Shown here one piece after another: positions 21,501 to 32,405 of a stretch of DNA of 64,000 nucleotides. Within the stretch, counting starts at the first letter, position 1. Each line of letters starts with the position of its first letter. The DNA comes from Micropterix aruncella. Its lineage: Eukaryota; Arthropoda; Insecta; Lepidoptera; Micropterigidae. Position numbers and translations under genes: made by a program. The stretch spans positions 19,440,789 through 19,504,788 of the forward strand of contig OX155951.1 of the NCBI GenBank assembly GCA_944548615.1, in the 5' to 3' direction. The notes beneath the pieces were generated by a model, which saw only the letters and a list, made by a program, of their open reading frames with translations, did no database searches and was not told the DNA's origin.

Positions 21501-24500
21501 GATGTTGTAAATTATTTAGTAAACTACATCGATACTGATACAGTATTATGCCAGCATGATGTAAGTATAAATAACTACAAAATGTGTGGCTTAAAGCAGC
21601 TCACGGTACTCAAATCCATTTTTTTAGGAAGATAATGAACTATATAACGAACAACAGAAGAATTGGGATCCGCTAATTCAATGGTTCTGTGATAAGTACC
21701 ATGTGAATATAAATAAAAAACGTGATTTCCTATCGAATGCAATAGAGGAGAGCGCAAAAGCAGTGTTGACTCGTCATTTACTCTCATATAATTTTGGAGC
21801 ACTTACTGGTATTATTTTTTTATTCATTGTATGCTAGCATAAATCAATGACATACCTAAATATGATTATCGATTATCTCGATTGTTAAATATCTCAAGTC
21901 ATAAACCATTTACTAGAAAATAGTAACCACCGACTATTAGGAATTAGAATTGAATATAAAAATTCAACAACAAATATAAATATTTAATAATTCCGATTTT
22001 AGACTCATTTTTAAGATATTATGAAACTGTTTTTGTTTTATACATATACAAGTGAATATAGGTATTAAAAATAACAAAAAACACGACTGCCGCTACAGAA
22101 ATTACACTATTATATTTATAGTTATTTTATCTGTATAGATACATATATTTCTGAAATGTACTCAATCAGACCTTTCATTTGACACAAAATACGATATATT
22201 TATATTTATTGACATTTGGACCGTAAGCCACCGTTATACATTAGTATGGGTGCACTGACACCCCCTACAAACAAATTTTCGAGGGTCCAAAACATGCCGT
22301 CATGAGTTTCATTCCCAAGGCTGGCTCTCTAAGGGTTAATAACCAGATAAAACAATATTTTTTCACTTATGTTGGTGACCATCGTTACGACGGTGGGAGC
22401 CTGCGTAAATGTTAAACGTATTTCTCTTTATCAATACAATGTCTCGCAGTACCTACAAAAATACACAAACCCAACTTAACAAATGAGAAGATTACCCCCC
22501 CACCCCTCCCCCCACTCACATACCTAGTATCTACAATTTTCGCAACTCCGATTGCTTTGTGGACACTAAATCTATATTTGAATCCCGCGCGGCCTTTCCA
22601 GTTGGTTATTCTGCGTGGCTTTGCATGCGATCTTACAAAGCAGTTATCCCTTGTAAAACTTCTTACTGTAAAGATATTGGTCACTCCAAGAAAATAATCA
22701 ACTTCTTCCTAGAAAAACATCTAAAACTTTAATTCCCACATCTCAAAATCTATGGCTTCGAAGGGGGAGTGAATGGGTGGTAAGGTGGATGTACATTGGC
22801 AAGACATCTGTCCTCAACGTACCACAGCCAGTCATTAGTCCGGAGTCCACCGCTCACCCCCCAGAAGTGTAATAATAATATTATGATGGGCCCGACGTAG
22901 GTTGGTGAGTTCCATGGCAGCTCCGTTTGTATCTAACCATCACTAAGAAGAAAACACCTTGCTTTTTCCCATACACAATAAACGGGTCAATTTTAAAAAG
23001 GTCAACCGAGGTGAGAGCCCTGGGAATTACATTTGATACGCAGTTGAATTCCCGTGCACACATTACAAATATTTGCAATCGTGCTAGCAAAATGGTCGGT
23101 TTTGTTATTCGCATATGCAAACAAATTAATAATATTCATGTAATGTTTCTACTATATAATTGTTTAGTCCGTAGCATACTTGAATATAACTCGGTCATCT
23201 GGTGTACAAGGGAAAACAAATACATTCAGATGGTAGAGCGTATTCAAAGAAAATTTTTAAGATATATTTATTACAGAAAATACAATCCAAAATACAATTT
23301 ATCCATACTTATTTCCGTCCGATTTTGTGCTAGGAATGGTAGGATACAACAGTCTTGAAACGCGTCGATATATTTCCCTAATTATATTTGCATATAAATT
23401 AATTCAACGAACTATTTATTTGCCAGAGATACTATGTAAGTTTGAATTGTACGTACCAGTAAATTACACAGCGAGGAGATCGCATCTATTGTTTAATGTG
23501 CCGTACCGTCGTACAAATATTTTTGTAGACAGGCCAGTGGGAAGGGTTATAGCTCTTCTTAATTCCTTACCCACAGAAATAGACATCTTTTGTATATCCC
23601 TTTGGCAGCTAAAAAGGCAACTCCGTGCTATCTCACGTTTACCATAATCAGTCTTTTATTTAGTTTTATATTTTTATGTTTTTTTCTTGTTCAATGTTAG
23701 CATTAATTTAGTTATGTAATTCATTTATTTTTAGACTTACACTCTAGCTTTAATATTCAGGGGCGAATTGGTTTCGTCTGTAATGCTCTCGAATAATATT
23801 TGAAACTAATAAATAAATCTATATTAGCATTTTTGATAGAAAAACCCTTTTTTATACAATGGATACGTTTGCACCTCGCATCACTGAATAACGACTACTA
23901 CTCAAAGGAAAAATGACGCAGCATCGCTGTTACCAAAATAGCTACGTGCAAAGTTTTGTTTGCTTTCGTATCTGCTCTCGTGGGATACACTTTAAGTAGG
24001 TAACTCTTAGTCGCTGGCTTATTTGTAGTGAAAAATATAAGACTCAATTTAAATATTAACACAAAGTGGAAAATGGTTTTGAAAATGTAATAAATGAAAG
24101 AAAATATGTTGGTTCTATATTTTATTCTTAATACAGTTGCAAACCCCTGACAGCCATGCATAAGTCGACTATTATTTTCAGTACAAAAAACAGTTACTAC
24201 TTTTCATTCTCGCTGGTTCGTTCACTAGGAGTGGACCTCTCGCTCTCGCAAGTCTCACAGCTACTACCTGCTCGGCAGATAGCCAATCACAGCTGAGTGA
24301 ACCACCTCTTTAATACTATTTCTCATTCCATAGTTGAAACATGTCAACTACTATTTTTAGCCATGGAATCGAAAAATTTGAGGACTACCTTTTTATTGAC
24401 TATTGAAATATCTTGCAATCGCATCACTATGCAGAATGCAATAAATGCACAAAATCTTGAAGCTATAGTAAGTTCTCTATCATCTATATAAGTACCAAAT

Positions 24501-25180
24501 GATTTTCAGGGCTGGTGTTCGGCGTTGATTCCTTGAAATCAGTGATTTTAATGATGGCATGTGTAGAGGGGCACAAACATCCTGAAGAAGTCGTAACGTT
24601 GAGCAGGCTAGAAGAAGATTTTCAGGTTTGTATGATTCTCATCAGATCTTTACGAATAATAATACATTTCTTCGTAAGAACATCTCAAATCAGCAGTTTT
24701 TAAAAAATTAAAACACAAATAATATTGGCATTCATTTAGTTATGATAAATAGTCAGACCTTGAAATGGTAAGAAAAAAAGTGAGTCATGTGGTTACCATT
24801 GAATTTGAAGAGAGCAGAGTATGTGCCAACCGCCATGATCGCCACCATATACAAAAAGAATTGCTAAATAAGATCTACTCTTTCGAAATGTAAACATTGA
24901 AAATAAAAAATTAGATATTTTTTCGATAGGATTTTTATGTTACTGTCTTTAATGATAAATTACATGTAAACAACCCAAAAATCTGCATTTATCTTAAATA
25001 ACTAAGTTCGTCCGTTTTTGTGAATTAAATTTTCTTTTTCAGACAAAATTCTGGGGGAAAGTTGAATGGTCCCACGATCTCAGCCAGCACGACATCCAGA
25101 GCCGTGTGTCTGCGGCGCTACTGATCCTACACGCCCATTCATTCTCCACAACGGAAAAATTAAAAAAAGTAGCCGATTAG
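18545..25180 (+). CDS. ATPAF2: ATP synthase F1 assembly factor 2 (ATP12 family)
   Basis: Mitochondrial matrix chaperone that binds the F1 alpha subunit during assembly of the F1 catalytic head. Six exons, all GT/AG and frame-consistent: 18545-18629, 18712-18905, 21450-21560, 21628-21808, 24510-24625, 25043-25180; 274 residues, near the usual 280-290. The first about 27 residues (MANSVLSGLWRISNTAFSN, then RCFIRRY) have the positive, amphipathic look of a mitochondrial presequence. Core ATP12 features follow: VKKRFYKNTYV, IALDHRKLKTPSGTPF, LALAVAAEWHSQ, the TMHLTSLCNT block, NWDPLIQWF, LSRLEEDFQTKFWGKVEWSHD and a final helix ending KLKKVAD. Intron 2 (2.5 kb) and intron 4 (2.7 kb) hold transposon remnants. 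The donor of exon 2 (gtttga) is weak; the alternative is that a nearby repeat copy has altered it. Confidence 0.9.
20340..20480 (+). repeat. Lepidoptera-type dispersed repeat (tacccgacttcaaaa)
   Basis: tttacccgacttcaaaa, then a ggaggtt block, aattcggttgtatttttt and aaccgatttgaaaaattc. I recognise this order from highly abundant repeats in moth and butterfly genomes. It is the main taxonomic clue in the window. Confidence 0.65.
20684..20925 (+). repeat. Tandem duplication, about 120 bp unit
   Basis: Two units start acccagggttggc (20682 and 20801) and share ggactcctcaac/ggaactcctcaac, caacagcaca, cattcaattacga and agtttcacca. About 85-90 percent alike by eye. A third, weaker half-unit may precede them near 20570. 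Confidence 0.75.
21132..21398. mobile_element. About 267 bp GC-rich insertion of unknown family
   Basis: Lies between the second and third copies of ttagcaatatctttacct, which behave as an 18 bp target duplication. It contains a GC-rich core (cgcccgccgcggtagcgg) unlike the intron. No coding sequence. The length and long duplication would suit a SINE or a truncated retroposon. Confidence 0.5.
21809..22480. other. ATPAF2 intron 4, left part: nothing identified
   Basis: AT-rich intron sequence with no recognisable element up to about 22480. Confidence 0.4.
22500..22925 (+). mobile_element. 3' end of a LINE with restriction-like endonuclease (related to the 62095 copy)
   Basis: The frame near 22665-22735 ends KDIGHSKKIINFFLEKHLKL, matching the carboxyl end of the element at 62255-64000 (KDLGLSRKIINSFLEK). 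The 3' untranslated part (ggcttcgaagggggagtgaatgggtgg ... gatgggccc ... ggcagctccgtttgtat) matches that family too. It is 5'-truncated and abuts a second LINE at about 22926. Confidence 0.65.
22927..23830 (+). mobile_element. 5'-truncated LINE (Jockey-type), carboxyl end of reverse transcriptase
   Basis: Two overlapping frames (22927-23358 and 23327-23646) with one frameshift encode the end of ORF2: TEVRALGITFDTQLNSRAH, the thumb segment VRSILEYNSVIWCTRENKY, VERIQRKFLRYIYYRK, and a tail ending LKRQLRAISRLP. It is followed by an AT-rich 3' end with aataaataaatct at about 23808. No intact gene. Confidence 0.8.
23831..24509. other. ATPAF2 intron 4, right part: nothing identified
   Basis: AT-rich, with a moderately GC-rich stretch at 24160-24310. 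No gene or clear repeat boundary. Confidence 0.4.
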
Positions 25181-25207
25181 TTATAGGTACTACACTATAT
25201 GCAATCT

Positions 25208-25213
25208 AATAAA
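25208..25213 (+). terminator. Polyadenylation signal of ATPAF2
   Basis: AATAAA 28 bases past the stop codon. Confidence 0.65.
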
Positions 25214-25789
25214 ATAATATTTCAATGTGTCAAAAAGTTTTTTTATTGTGGAATATAAATTAATAAGGGTTTTGGGGAGATTACCGATGCGGCCGGTATT
25301 TTCTCGCTCAGCCCTCTCACCATTACTATGTACAAAAAAATATAATGACGCATCGATTACAATTATTAATAATTACGAGCAACACCACTACAATACAACC
25401 ATTAATAGTGTCAAGCGGGGGAAGTGGTGATTATAAAGTAACAGACTTTGTTACGATAATTTGACGAACATCGGCCGGCATTTTCGAACGTGTCAAGTAA
25501 GAATTACCACGTTCAAAAAATATTCGTGCAAGTTGTGACGTCCCAGCTCGGTTACAGTCCGAAATATTACAACGGCCGCTCGAACTCGCATCGGTCACGA
25601 AGTCTGGCACCGTTTATTTAATGCCATTCCCCATCGGCCTCAATTAAAAAAAACCCTATAACATACATAATATAAGATGTTTTTAAGGCTAGAAAATTAT
25701 AAATTTATACCTAGTACTGCTGTGAATGTGAACATTTAACGGGTAATGCACTTTATACACGACCGAAACGGACCGACGGAAGCGCGAGT
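25214..25789. other. Spacer between convergent ATPAF2 and DNAJA2, mostly 3' UTR
   Basis: Holds the DNAJA2 3' untranslated region; a candidate minus-strand AATAAA (plus-strand tttatt) is at 25613-25618. No other gene. Confidence 0.5.
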
Positions 25790-27124
25790 TTATTGATGAG
25801 CGCACTGCAGCCCGGGACCGCCGTGCGCGTGCTCGTCGTCGTCGCTCGCGTACGCCTCGTCGCGCCGCTTGTCGGAGGGGCTGTACTCCGACAAGTCCAC
25901 CTCCTCCACCTGCTCGCCGATGGGCATGTCGAACGGCGGCCGCGGCGGCAGCGCGCTCTCCAGCCGCGCGATCACCTCCGCCGACCCGAAGTGGTTCTCC
26001 GGAAAGACGATGTCGAACTTCACGTACAGGTTGCCCTTTTCGAAGGGGTTTTTGTACTGCGGCATCCCCTCGCCCTTCACGCCTTTCAGGTCGCCCGGCT
26101 TGATGACGAGCCCCGCCGGGTGCTTGACGAGCAGCTCGCGCCCGTCCAGGTGCTTGACCACCATGGTGAAGCCGCAGAGCGCCTCGGCGAGCGAGATGGA
26201 GCGCGTCATCACCAGGTCGTCGTCCGAGCGCTGGAACAGCTCGTGCGGCTTCTGCTGCAGCACGATGATGACGTCGCCGGGCTCCGCGTCGGGCCGCTGG
26301 TCGCCCTCGCCGCGGAAGAAGATCTTCTGGTTCTCGCGCATGCCCTTGTCCACGTGCACCTCCAGAATCTTCGTCTCGGTCTTGACCTTCTTGCCGCGGC
26401 AGGACGGGCAGCAGTCTTTCTCGTCGATGGTTTCGCCGCGGCCCGCGCAGTCCGGGCAGCGGCTCTGCAGCTGCTGGGTCATGCCGGGGCCGATGGTGCG
26501 GTGGGTGATCTTGATTCCGCGGCCGCGGCAGCCCTTGCACGGCTGCACGGAGCCCGGTTTGCCGCCGCGGCCCTCGCACGCGCGGCAGATCACGTTCTTG
26601 CTCAGCTGCAGCTTGGCCGTCTTGCCGTTGTACATGTCCTCGAGGGTGACTTTGAGCGGGTGCGTGGTGTCCTCGCCGCGCATCCGCCGCCGCGCGCCCG
26701 GCCCCATGCCGCCCATCCCGCCCATGCCGAACAGCCCGCCGCCGCCGAAGATGTGCGAGAAGATGTCGTCGGCGCCGCCGAAGCCGCCGCCCTCGTGCGC
26801 GCCCTCCTGCATCCCTTTCAGCCCGAACTTGTCGTACGTCTGCCGCTTTTTCGGATCCGACAGAATTTCGTAAGCGTAGCTGATCTCTTTGAACTTATCG
26901 CCGGCGGCGGGATTTTTGTCCGGGTGAAATTCTTTGGCGAGACGTCTGTAATTCTGAAAATGATGCGCATTTTAAACAATGGAACCCCGCAGAACCTTCT
27001 CCGCGATCGCTCGCACGCCGAGGTGGCGAGCGATTCGACGGAACCGTCCCGTTACCTTTTTGATTTCGCCATCGCTGGCGTTTCTGTTGACTCCGAGTAA
27101 ATCGTAGAGCTTGTTGTCCGCCAT
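25790..27124 (-). CDS. DNAJA2: DnaJ homolog subfamily A member 2 (type I Hsp40)
   Basis: Cytosolic co-chaperone that delivers unfolded clients to Hsp70 and stimulates its ATPase. Exon 1 27124-27056 and exon 2 26953-25790, phase 0, give 410 residues, close to the 412 of mammalian DNAJA2. The J-domain has the HPD triad at residues 33-35 (KEFHPDKN). A Gly/Phe-rich linker ([21 protein letters not shown]) follows. Four CxxCxGxG-type zinc repeats lie at about residues 143-208 ([32 protein letters not shown]), then the substrate-binding domains ([20 protein letters not shown]). The C-terminus CAHQ is a CaaX-type farnesylation site. The coding exon is far more GC-rich than its surroundings, with long open frames on other strands that are shadows. 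The start at 27124 is supported by [12 protein letters not shown]. Confidence 0.92.
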
Positions 27125-27549
27125 ATCGGACGTTCGACGAGAACGAGAACGAAAAGAAAGGTCTACGAGGAAAAGGCCTCCGCAATCTCGCGACAACGAG
27201 CGATGACCGACCAAAACCGATAGAAAAAGGGCCGTAGATTATAGAACCAGAATTATCAAAATTTGACAGCTAGGGTTGTGTCATATTGTCATGGTGTACC
27301 TGCGATAAATAACGACGGCCGCGATTGTATCCAAAAATAATTGAATAGTTCTATCGTTACATGATCAGTGGTTGATTCGTCGAATCGTCTCCGTGATAAA
27401 ATTACATAATCCAAAGGTCTACTGTATGAGGATGTGTGGTCTGTTCACTTCGGGCTGAGCAGTCGCCGCAGACTGACGTCTCTGCAACTGCTCCGTCTCA
27501 AAGCGCTAAATATAATAATTAACTGGCGCTAAATATAATAATTAACTGT
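27125..27549. other. DNAJA2 upstream region with a 22 bp tandem duplication
   Basis: Contains the DNAJA2 5' flank. At about 27502-27546 the unit gcgctaaatataataattaact occurs twice in tandem, directly before the GC-rich segment that starts near 27550. Confidence 0.55.
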
Positions 27550-28655
27550 GTTTTCCTGTGTATTCCGGTGTTTTAGTGCCATTGCATTGCATAGCCGGTG
27601 TGTCCGTGCACCTGCGACAGCGTTCGTGGCGCTGCACCCCGCCGGGGTTGGCCCCTGTGCGGCGAAAGCCATTTTGACGTTTGCGGTGCGACGTTAAAGG
27701 GGAGGCTGTGCGTCCGGCGACCGCTTTCTCGGGCGCTGTCGGCGTGGGTGAGCCCCGCGGCGAGGGCCACTGAGGGCGAGTCGCAAGTTTGCGGGTTACA
27801 AACTCTCTCGTTAAACTCATTTGTGAGAGGTGCGCCCACGCCTTCGCCTTCACTGTCTTGGCCGCGACGCGGTGTGCGCCGGCTGAGTGGTGTGCGCGAC
27901 GCTGCGCGCGAGTCCGCAGACCTGCGGGCAGGCGCGATACGCGTAGTGGGCCGGCATAGCAGCGACGCAGTTTCGTCGGCGTTGGAGTCTCGCAAGGAGG
28001 AGTGCCTGCGCGGAGTGCGAGCTTGCGTTCCGAAGATTTTCCTTGCTATTCGGGGATGGCGGCAAGTGATCCGGGGGGGGGGGGGCGATCCCTTCGGGAG
28101 GTCGCCTCGCATTCCGCGGTCCCCCCCGCCGGCCCCCCGCCCCCCACTTCACCGCGAGGTTCGGTGGCCGGGTCGGTTTCGGGCGCGGTGTCCCCTGGGC
28201 GAGGCGCGGGGGCGCTCCCGCCCCTGCCGGTGCCCTCGCGGGTGAGTGGGAGTTCCGGGGGTGGTGGCGAGACCTCGCCGCCCCCCCTTCCCCTCCTGCG
28301 AGCTGCTGCCCCAGCGTCGCCGCGCAGTGCGGAGGTGGTGGCTGCCACCGCCATTATGACGCGCTCAAAGAGGAAACTGAAGAAGAAAACCCCTCCGAAG
28401 GCGGCCAAGAGGGTCAACCTAGAGTGCAGCGACGAGGACGGCGAACGGGAGACGGACACGGACACTGCGGGCGATGGGGCGAGGGCCAACGCCCCCCCCC
28501 CCCCCCCCCCCCCTACCAGAGCTGTTGGTACGCGCGCGCCCGCGGTGTCTGTCTACTCCGCCACAAGTCTAAACGCCAAGACTATTTCTCTTACTAAGAT
28601 AGACTCATTGTATTGCGACGACTTGTTCACATGCGCGCACATAGGTATATGACAG
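27550..28655 (+). other. GC-rich open segment, possible 5' UTR and gag start of a LINE
   Basis: About 1.1 kb of abruptly GC-rich sequence (homopolymer G at 28073-28084, C at 28489-28512). The longest plus frame, 28002-28652, is Pro/Gly/Ser-rich, then has a basic block TRSKRKLKKKTPPKAAKRVN and an acidic block (CSDEDGERETDTD). This layout resembles the start of ORF1 in R1/TRAS-like LINEs, but no zinc knuckle, endonuclease or RT follows, so it is a truncated piece at best. I do not recognise it with confidence. Confidence 0.35.
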
Positions 28656-29068
28656 AATCAAAATAAAACAGGCAAAATCTAATAAAAACTAAAACCAGTC
28701 ATTGAAATCCATAAATTATAGTCTTCGATCCATAAATTACTCTACATTGTCGTCATATGAAGTTTATACAGCAAATAAATAAATAAATAATATCACATTG
28801 ACTTATTACAATGTACGATAATAAAACAGTATAGAAGTTTACTTTAAAATATGACATTAACTTTTCCGCTTCATTTCTCCCAGGTTGTAGTAAGAGTTCT
28901 GTAATTTTAAAATGAATTGACTTTATATTTCTGCAGGTTTTTAGAGACTCTAAGATCTGAGGGATTACTGACTGTAAATTTCCCCCAGTTAACAAAACTC
29001 GCACAAATCCATCAAGCCCAACCCCTGTGCTACGAAAAAAACAAGACGACCTCACGAATTTCTCGCTC
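28656..29068. other. Intergenic, nothing identified
   Basis: AT-rich, with an aaataaataaataa run at about 28775-28789 that could be the end of a minus-strand retroposon; not supported further. Confidence 0.35.
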
Positions 29069-29911
29069 GATAGTGCTTCTAAACGGACCACATTTTCGAT
29101 GCAATATGTGGCTGCAACACATTGCCCGGCAACATTGCTAGCAATACCAGCCATACTACGCAATATACGGAAATGATTATGGTGTAGCCCGGCCATATAG
29201 ACCAATATTTTTGGTTTGGCCAATGTTTCTGACCACACTTTCTGGACGATCGCTTCGCAATCGAAAATACTGCAATATTCCCCGGCCAACTTTATTGCTG
29301 TTTCGTTTTGCGCCATAAGTGTGTCCCTTTCTGGTGCGAGGCACGACGCACGACATCTTTAATTCGTATTCATATCATCTGATGATTAATTTTTTTTTGA
29401 TTTATAAAATAATATTATCTATTCTGATAAGTTATGTACAATTGCGTGAAATAATTTATATTATTTATTAGTGTATTTAAATGTGTAAATACATCATTAT
29501 TAAATGTGTAAATACAATTTATTATTAATGGTGAATCCATGGAGAAGATCTTTCAATTGGTATTCACATCATCGAAAACATTCAGGCTAAGATATCCAAA
29601 GTATCACGCTTAAAGAAGTCAGGTCGAAACCACATTCTCGTCTTTTTTTGTCGTTTTAAATTTTAATTTAAAACAATATAAGCCGCTGCGACAGGTATGA
29701 TTTCGTCGGCCATTGTTGCTCGGTTGTGTAGCGCGTTTACGGTTCAAAATTATGGGCCATAGTTTTCCAGAAATATTGCCGAGAATGGCCGGGCTATATA
29801 TTTTCCAGCCACATGCTGGATTATAATGGTGCTGGGGTGGCCGGGCTAGAGTTGCTGATATTGCAGCCACAAATTGCAGCGAAATGTGGCTCGTTTAGAA
29901 GCCCCAATAGG
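29069..29911. mobile_element. Inverted-repeat element A, about 840 bp
   Basis: Left arm starts gcttctaaacggaccacatt (about 29072). The right arm, reverse-complemented, starts gcttctaaacgagccacatt (about 29904). Both arms continue with tgcaat(a/t)tgtggctgca and share motifs such as agcccggcca over 150-200 bp with gaps. No coding capacity. Fold-back or MITE-like. Confidence 0.65.
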
Positions 29912-29944
29912 CGCTTCTAAACGGGCACCAGTCGCTTGCACATA

Positions 29945-30793
29945 TAATGGCCCCTCCACACGTTGACGAATGTCGTGTTACAAGATTAGGTAAAGTATAA
30001 GTGAGTATTAAAGTATAGCGGTAGTGAGAGTTATAAATAGAAAACCGTATCGCTACCCATCCGATTTACTTTTCAATGACTTCCAGATACTTGATATCAG
30101 ACAGCTTTACATAAAATCGATTGTCACTTATTTTCACCACGACACAGATCGGCATTCCAGCCGAGACCACAAACACGACACAAGAAAAAAGCAAACCCAG
30201 AAGCAAATTCGGACGAACACAAGGTTTGCCCAGAGACATTATTTGTTTCTGGCCCCTCGGATGTATGATTCATTCCTTGCGACACTCACCGAGGGACAGA
30301 AGCTGAGAACCAGTACCGCTTTTAAAGTTGAGGTCACAAAATGGTTACATGCAAAAAGCAGAGGCGAATGCGAAAGGCAGCTCATGGAAATTGTGTCTTA
30401 AAAGAATAAATAAAGAAAAGTTTTTGCAATTATTTATTTTTGTTTATTTATATATTATTATGTACGTATATATAAAGTATATATTGAATATAGGTAGATA
30501 CGTTTTGTATATATGTATGTGTGTGTGTGTGTGTATATATTTTTTTTATATGTACCTATGAGTGTATTTATATATAAATGTATCTATTTATTATAATGCC
30601 TATGTAGGAAATTATCCTTTTATTATTACCGCGTTACTAACTAACATTAGATGTCTTTTTCTTCATATTTTCTATTATAATATTTTCTTATGACGTTGGC
30701 ATATCTGCCATAAGAGGTTTCCATATATGTTTCCTAATAATTGTGTAACCCACTTGGACGCGAACATTCGCCAACGTGTGGAGGGGCCATAAT
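29945..30793. mobile_element. Inverted-repeat element B, about 850 bp, containing a LINE fragment
   Basis: The left end atggcccctccacacgttg (from 29947) pairs with the right end caacgtgtggaggggccat (to 30790), extending over about 27 bp. Inside lies the carboxyl end of a LINE ORF2 (30024-30401) and a (gt)n and AT-rich tract. It is immediately next to element A. Confidence 0.7.
30024..30401 (+). pseudogene. LINE ORF2 carboxyl-terminal fragment
   Basis: 125 codons including LLFNDFQILDIRQLYIKS, a Thr-Arg-rich middle, RHYLFLAPRMYDSFLATL and KVEVTKWLHAKSR. This is the kind of tail that follows the RT thumb in Jockey/CR1-like LINEs. Open to its stop, then aagaataaataaagaaaag, probably the retroposon tail. 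It probably inserted into inverted-repeat element B. Confidence 0.5.
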
Positions 30794-30971
30794 GGAATTG
30801 CCAAATTAAAAAAATAAGAAGAGCCACTAAAAGAAGAAGGCAGAGCGACCTGTCAAACAAACTGTCAGAACATTGAATCATTTTCCTAACCTAAAACTAC
30901 TTACTAATGGCGAATGTTTTTCGCTTTTTATTAGTAAACTAGCTACATGTGCAACAATATTAGTTTTCAAA

Positions 30972-32405
30972 ATGTTGCAGTGTTACTTTCGCCGCCTGCC
31001 AACACTTATATTTAAGTTTAGCCGTTTTGGTAGTTTTGTTATTTCACAGTCGAAAACATCTCTTCCGTGTTTTTTCCAAAAGTATTCCTACTATTTGACA
31101 CAACCGAAAAATCTAGATTTGGTAAATAAAGACGAAAACATCTCAAAAGAACAACTAACGCTTTATTTTAAGGAAGCAAAAATTGCTGATTTAATCGTCG
31201 AAAAATATGCATGGATTTTACACATCCCACCAGGTGTGTTTTGATATTGTTTTTTTTTCCTAAATCAATAGCATTAAATTACTCTCTGTTTCAGACAAGT
31301 TACAAAACAAGATGACTTTATTAAACAAAAGTAATTTTAGAAGTGATGAACATAAATTACCTTTTCTCAGACTGACTCAAAAACGTTTATTATCGCTAAT
31401 GTTCATGATTAAAAAAGACGAAGATATTGTTCCTGGATTTAATAGGCTTTATTACATGAGTGATGAATTAAAAGTAAGTACCTACTCACCATTCACATTT
31501 TACTTAATAAATTTGAAATTCCTTTTTTCTCATTCTTACAGATTGATCCTAGTATTGTAGCTGATCGGATAGCACAAAGATTGTTCGTTTATACAATTCC
31601 ATTTCCTATTTTCAAGAGCTCCTTGGAAACTATTTTAGGTAGGTAAGTTAGGCACTCTTTTATAGCAGCTGAAGCATCTACATCATATTTACTTACTTTA
31701 CAGAACTTGGAGCCAAACCACAAAATATATTAAGAGACCTATGGTGTCTAAAAATCAGTGATTGTCAAATACGGCAACGCTTAGAGAAAGTTACTGAAAT
31801 AGATAAAGATAAAGTGATGCCCTGGATGGTGAGATGCAAACTTGATGTGCTAGAACGGTAGCCTCTATATATACCACATCTCTCACACATAAAAAAGCTT
31901 ATTAACTCATAAACCATAACAATATCCAAAAATTACAGATCAATTCAGTTGAATTCAAGAAATAAAAAAATATTAGGAGACGAATCGTCGACACTAACAT
32001 ATCTGGCCAAGAGATTAAATACAACTCTAGACGTAATAGATAAAATGTCAAACAGCACATCCGCCATTAAAACAATGAGCGTATCCAAGGTAATTTTTAA
32101 CTTGCACCTAAGCTATTTCCACCAATAAAATGTGATATTATTCATTCCAGCTCAAAGAAACTGTGGATTATTTACTGGAGCAAGGCTACACTGAGGCGGA
32201 TATCATAAACGTGCCACGAATATTTGGGCATTCCCTCAAAACAATCAAGAATAGAAAGAAAATTTTGAAAGACTTGGGAATATATTCAAATAATTTAAAA
32301 ACCTACTGCCGAACAGCGAGGGATTTCAAGCATTTTTGTGAATTTATGAGTGGACATAAGGAATTCAAGAAATACGCAATAAGGAAAACAACATCGAACA
32401 AGTAG
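30972..32405 (+). CDS. Mitochondrial transcription termination factor (mTERF family)
   Basis: Six exons (30972-31233, 31295-31473, 31542-31638, 31704-31857, 31939-32089, 32151-32405), all GT/AG and frame-consistent, 365 residues. mTERF proteins are helical-repeat DNA/RNA binders that act on mitochondrial transcription or ribosome assembly. The start at 30972 gives MLQCYFRRLPTLIFKFSRFG, a basic amphipathic presequence; the open frame extends back to 30873 but that extension lacks targeting character. mTERF-repeat signatures: LTQKRLLSLMFMIKKDEDI, ELGAKPQNILRDLWCLKI, LLEQGYTEADIINVPRIFGH and LKTIKNRKKILKDLGIYSN. Length and the last repeats resemble insect mTTF/mTERF5 but I cannot decide which. 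AATAAA at 32426. Exon 3 could use a second donor 4 bases later; only the first keeps frame. Confidence 0.82.

Noticed and set aside
25793..27100. Long plus-strand open frames (435 and 334 codons) opposite DNAJA2
   Set aside because: Antisense shadows of a GC-rich coding exon. Composition is Arg/Ala/Leu or Ser/Pro biased with no domain; DNAJA2 on the minus strand has complete family motifs.
28753..29316. 187-codon minus frame
   Set aside because: It runs from the left arm of inverted-repeat element A into AT-rich flank; no domain or conserved motif seen.
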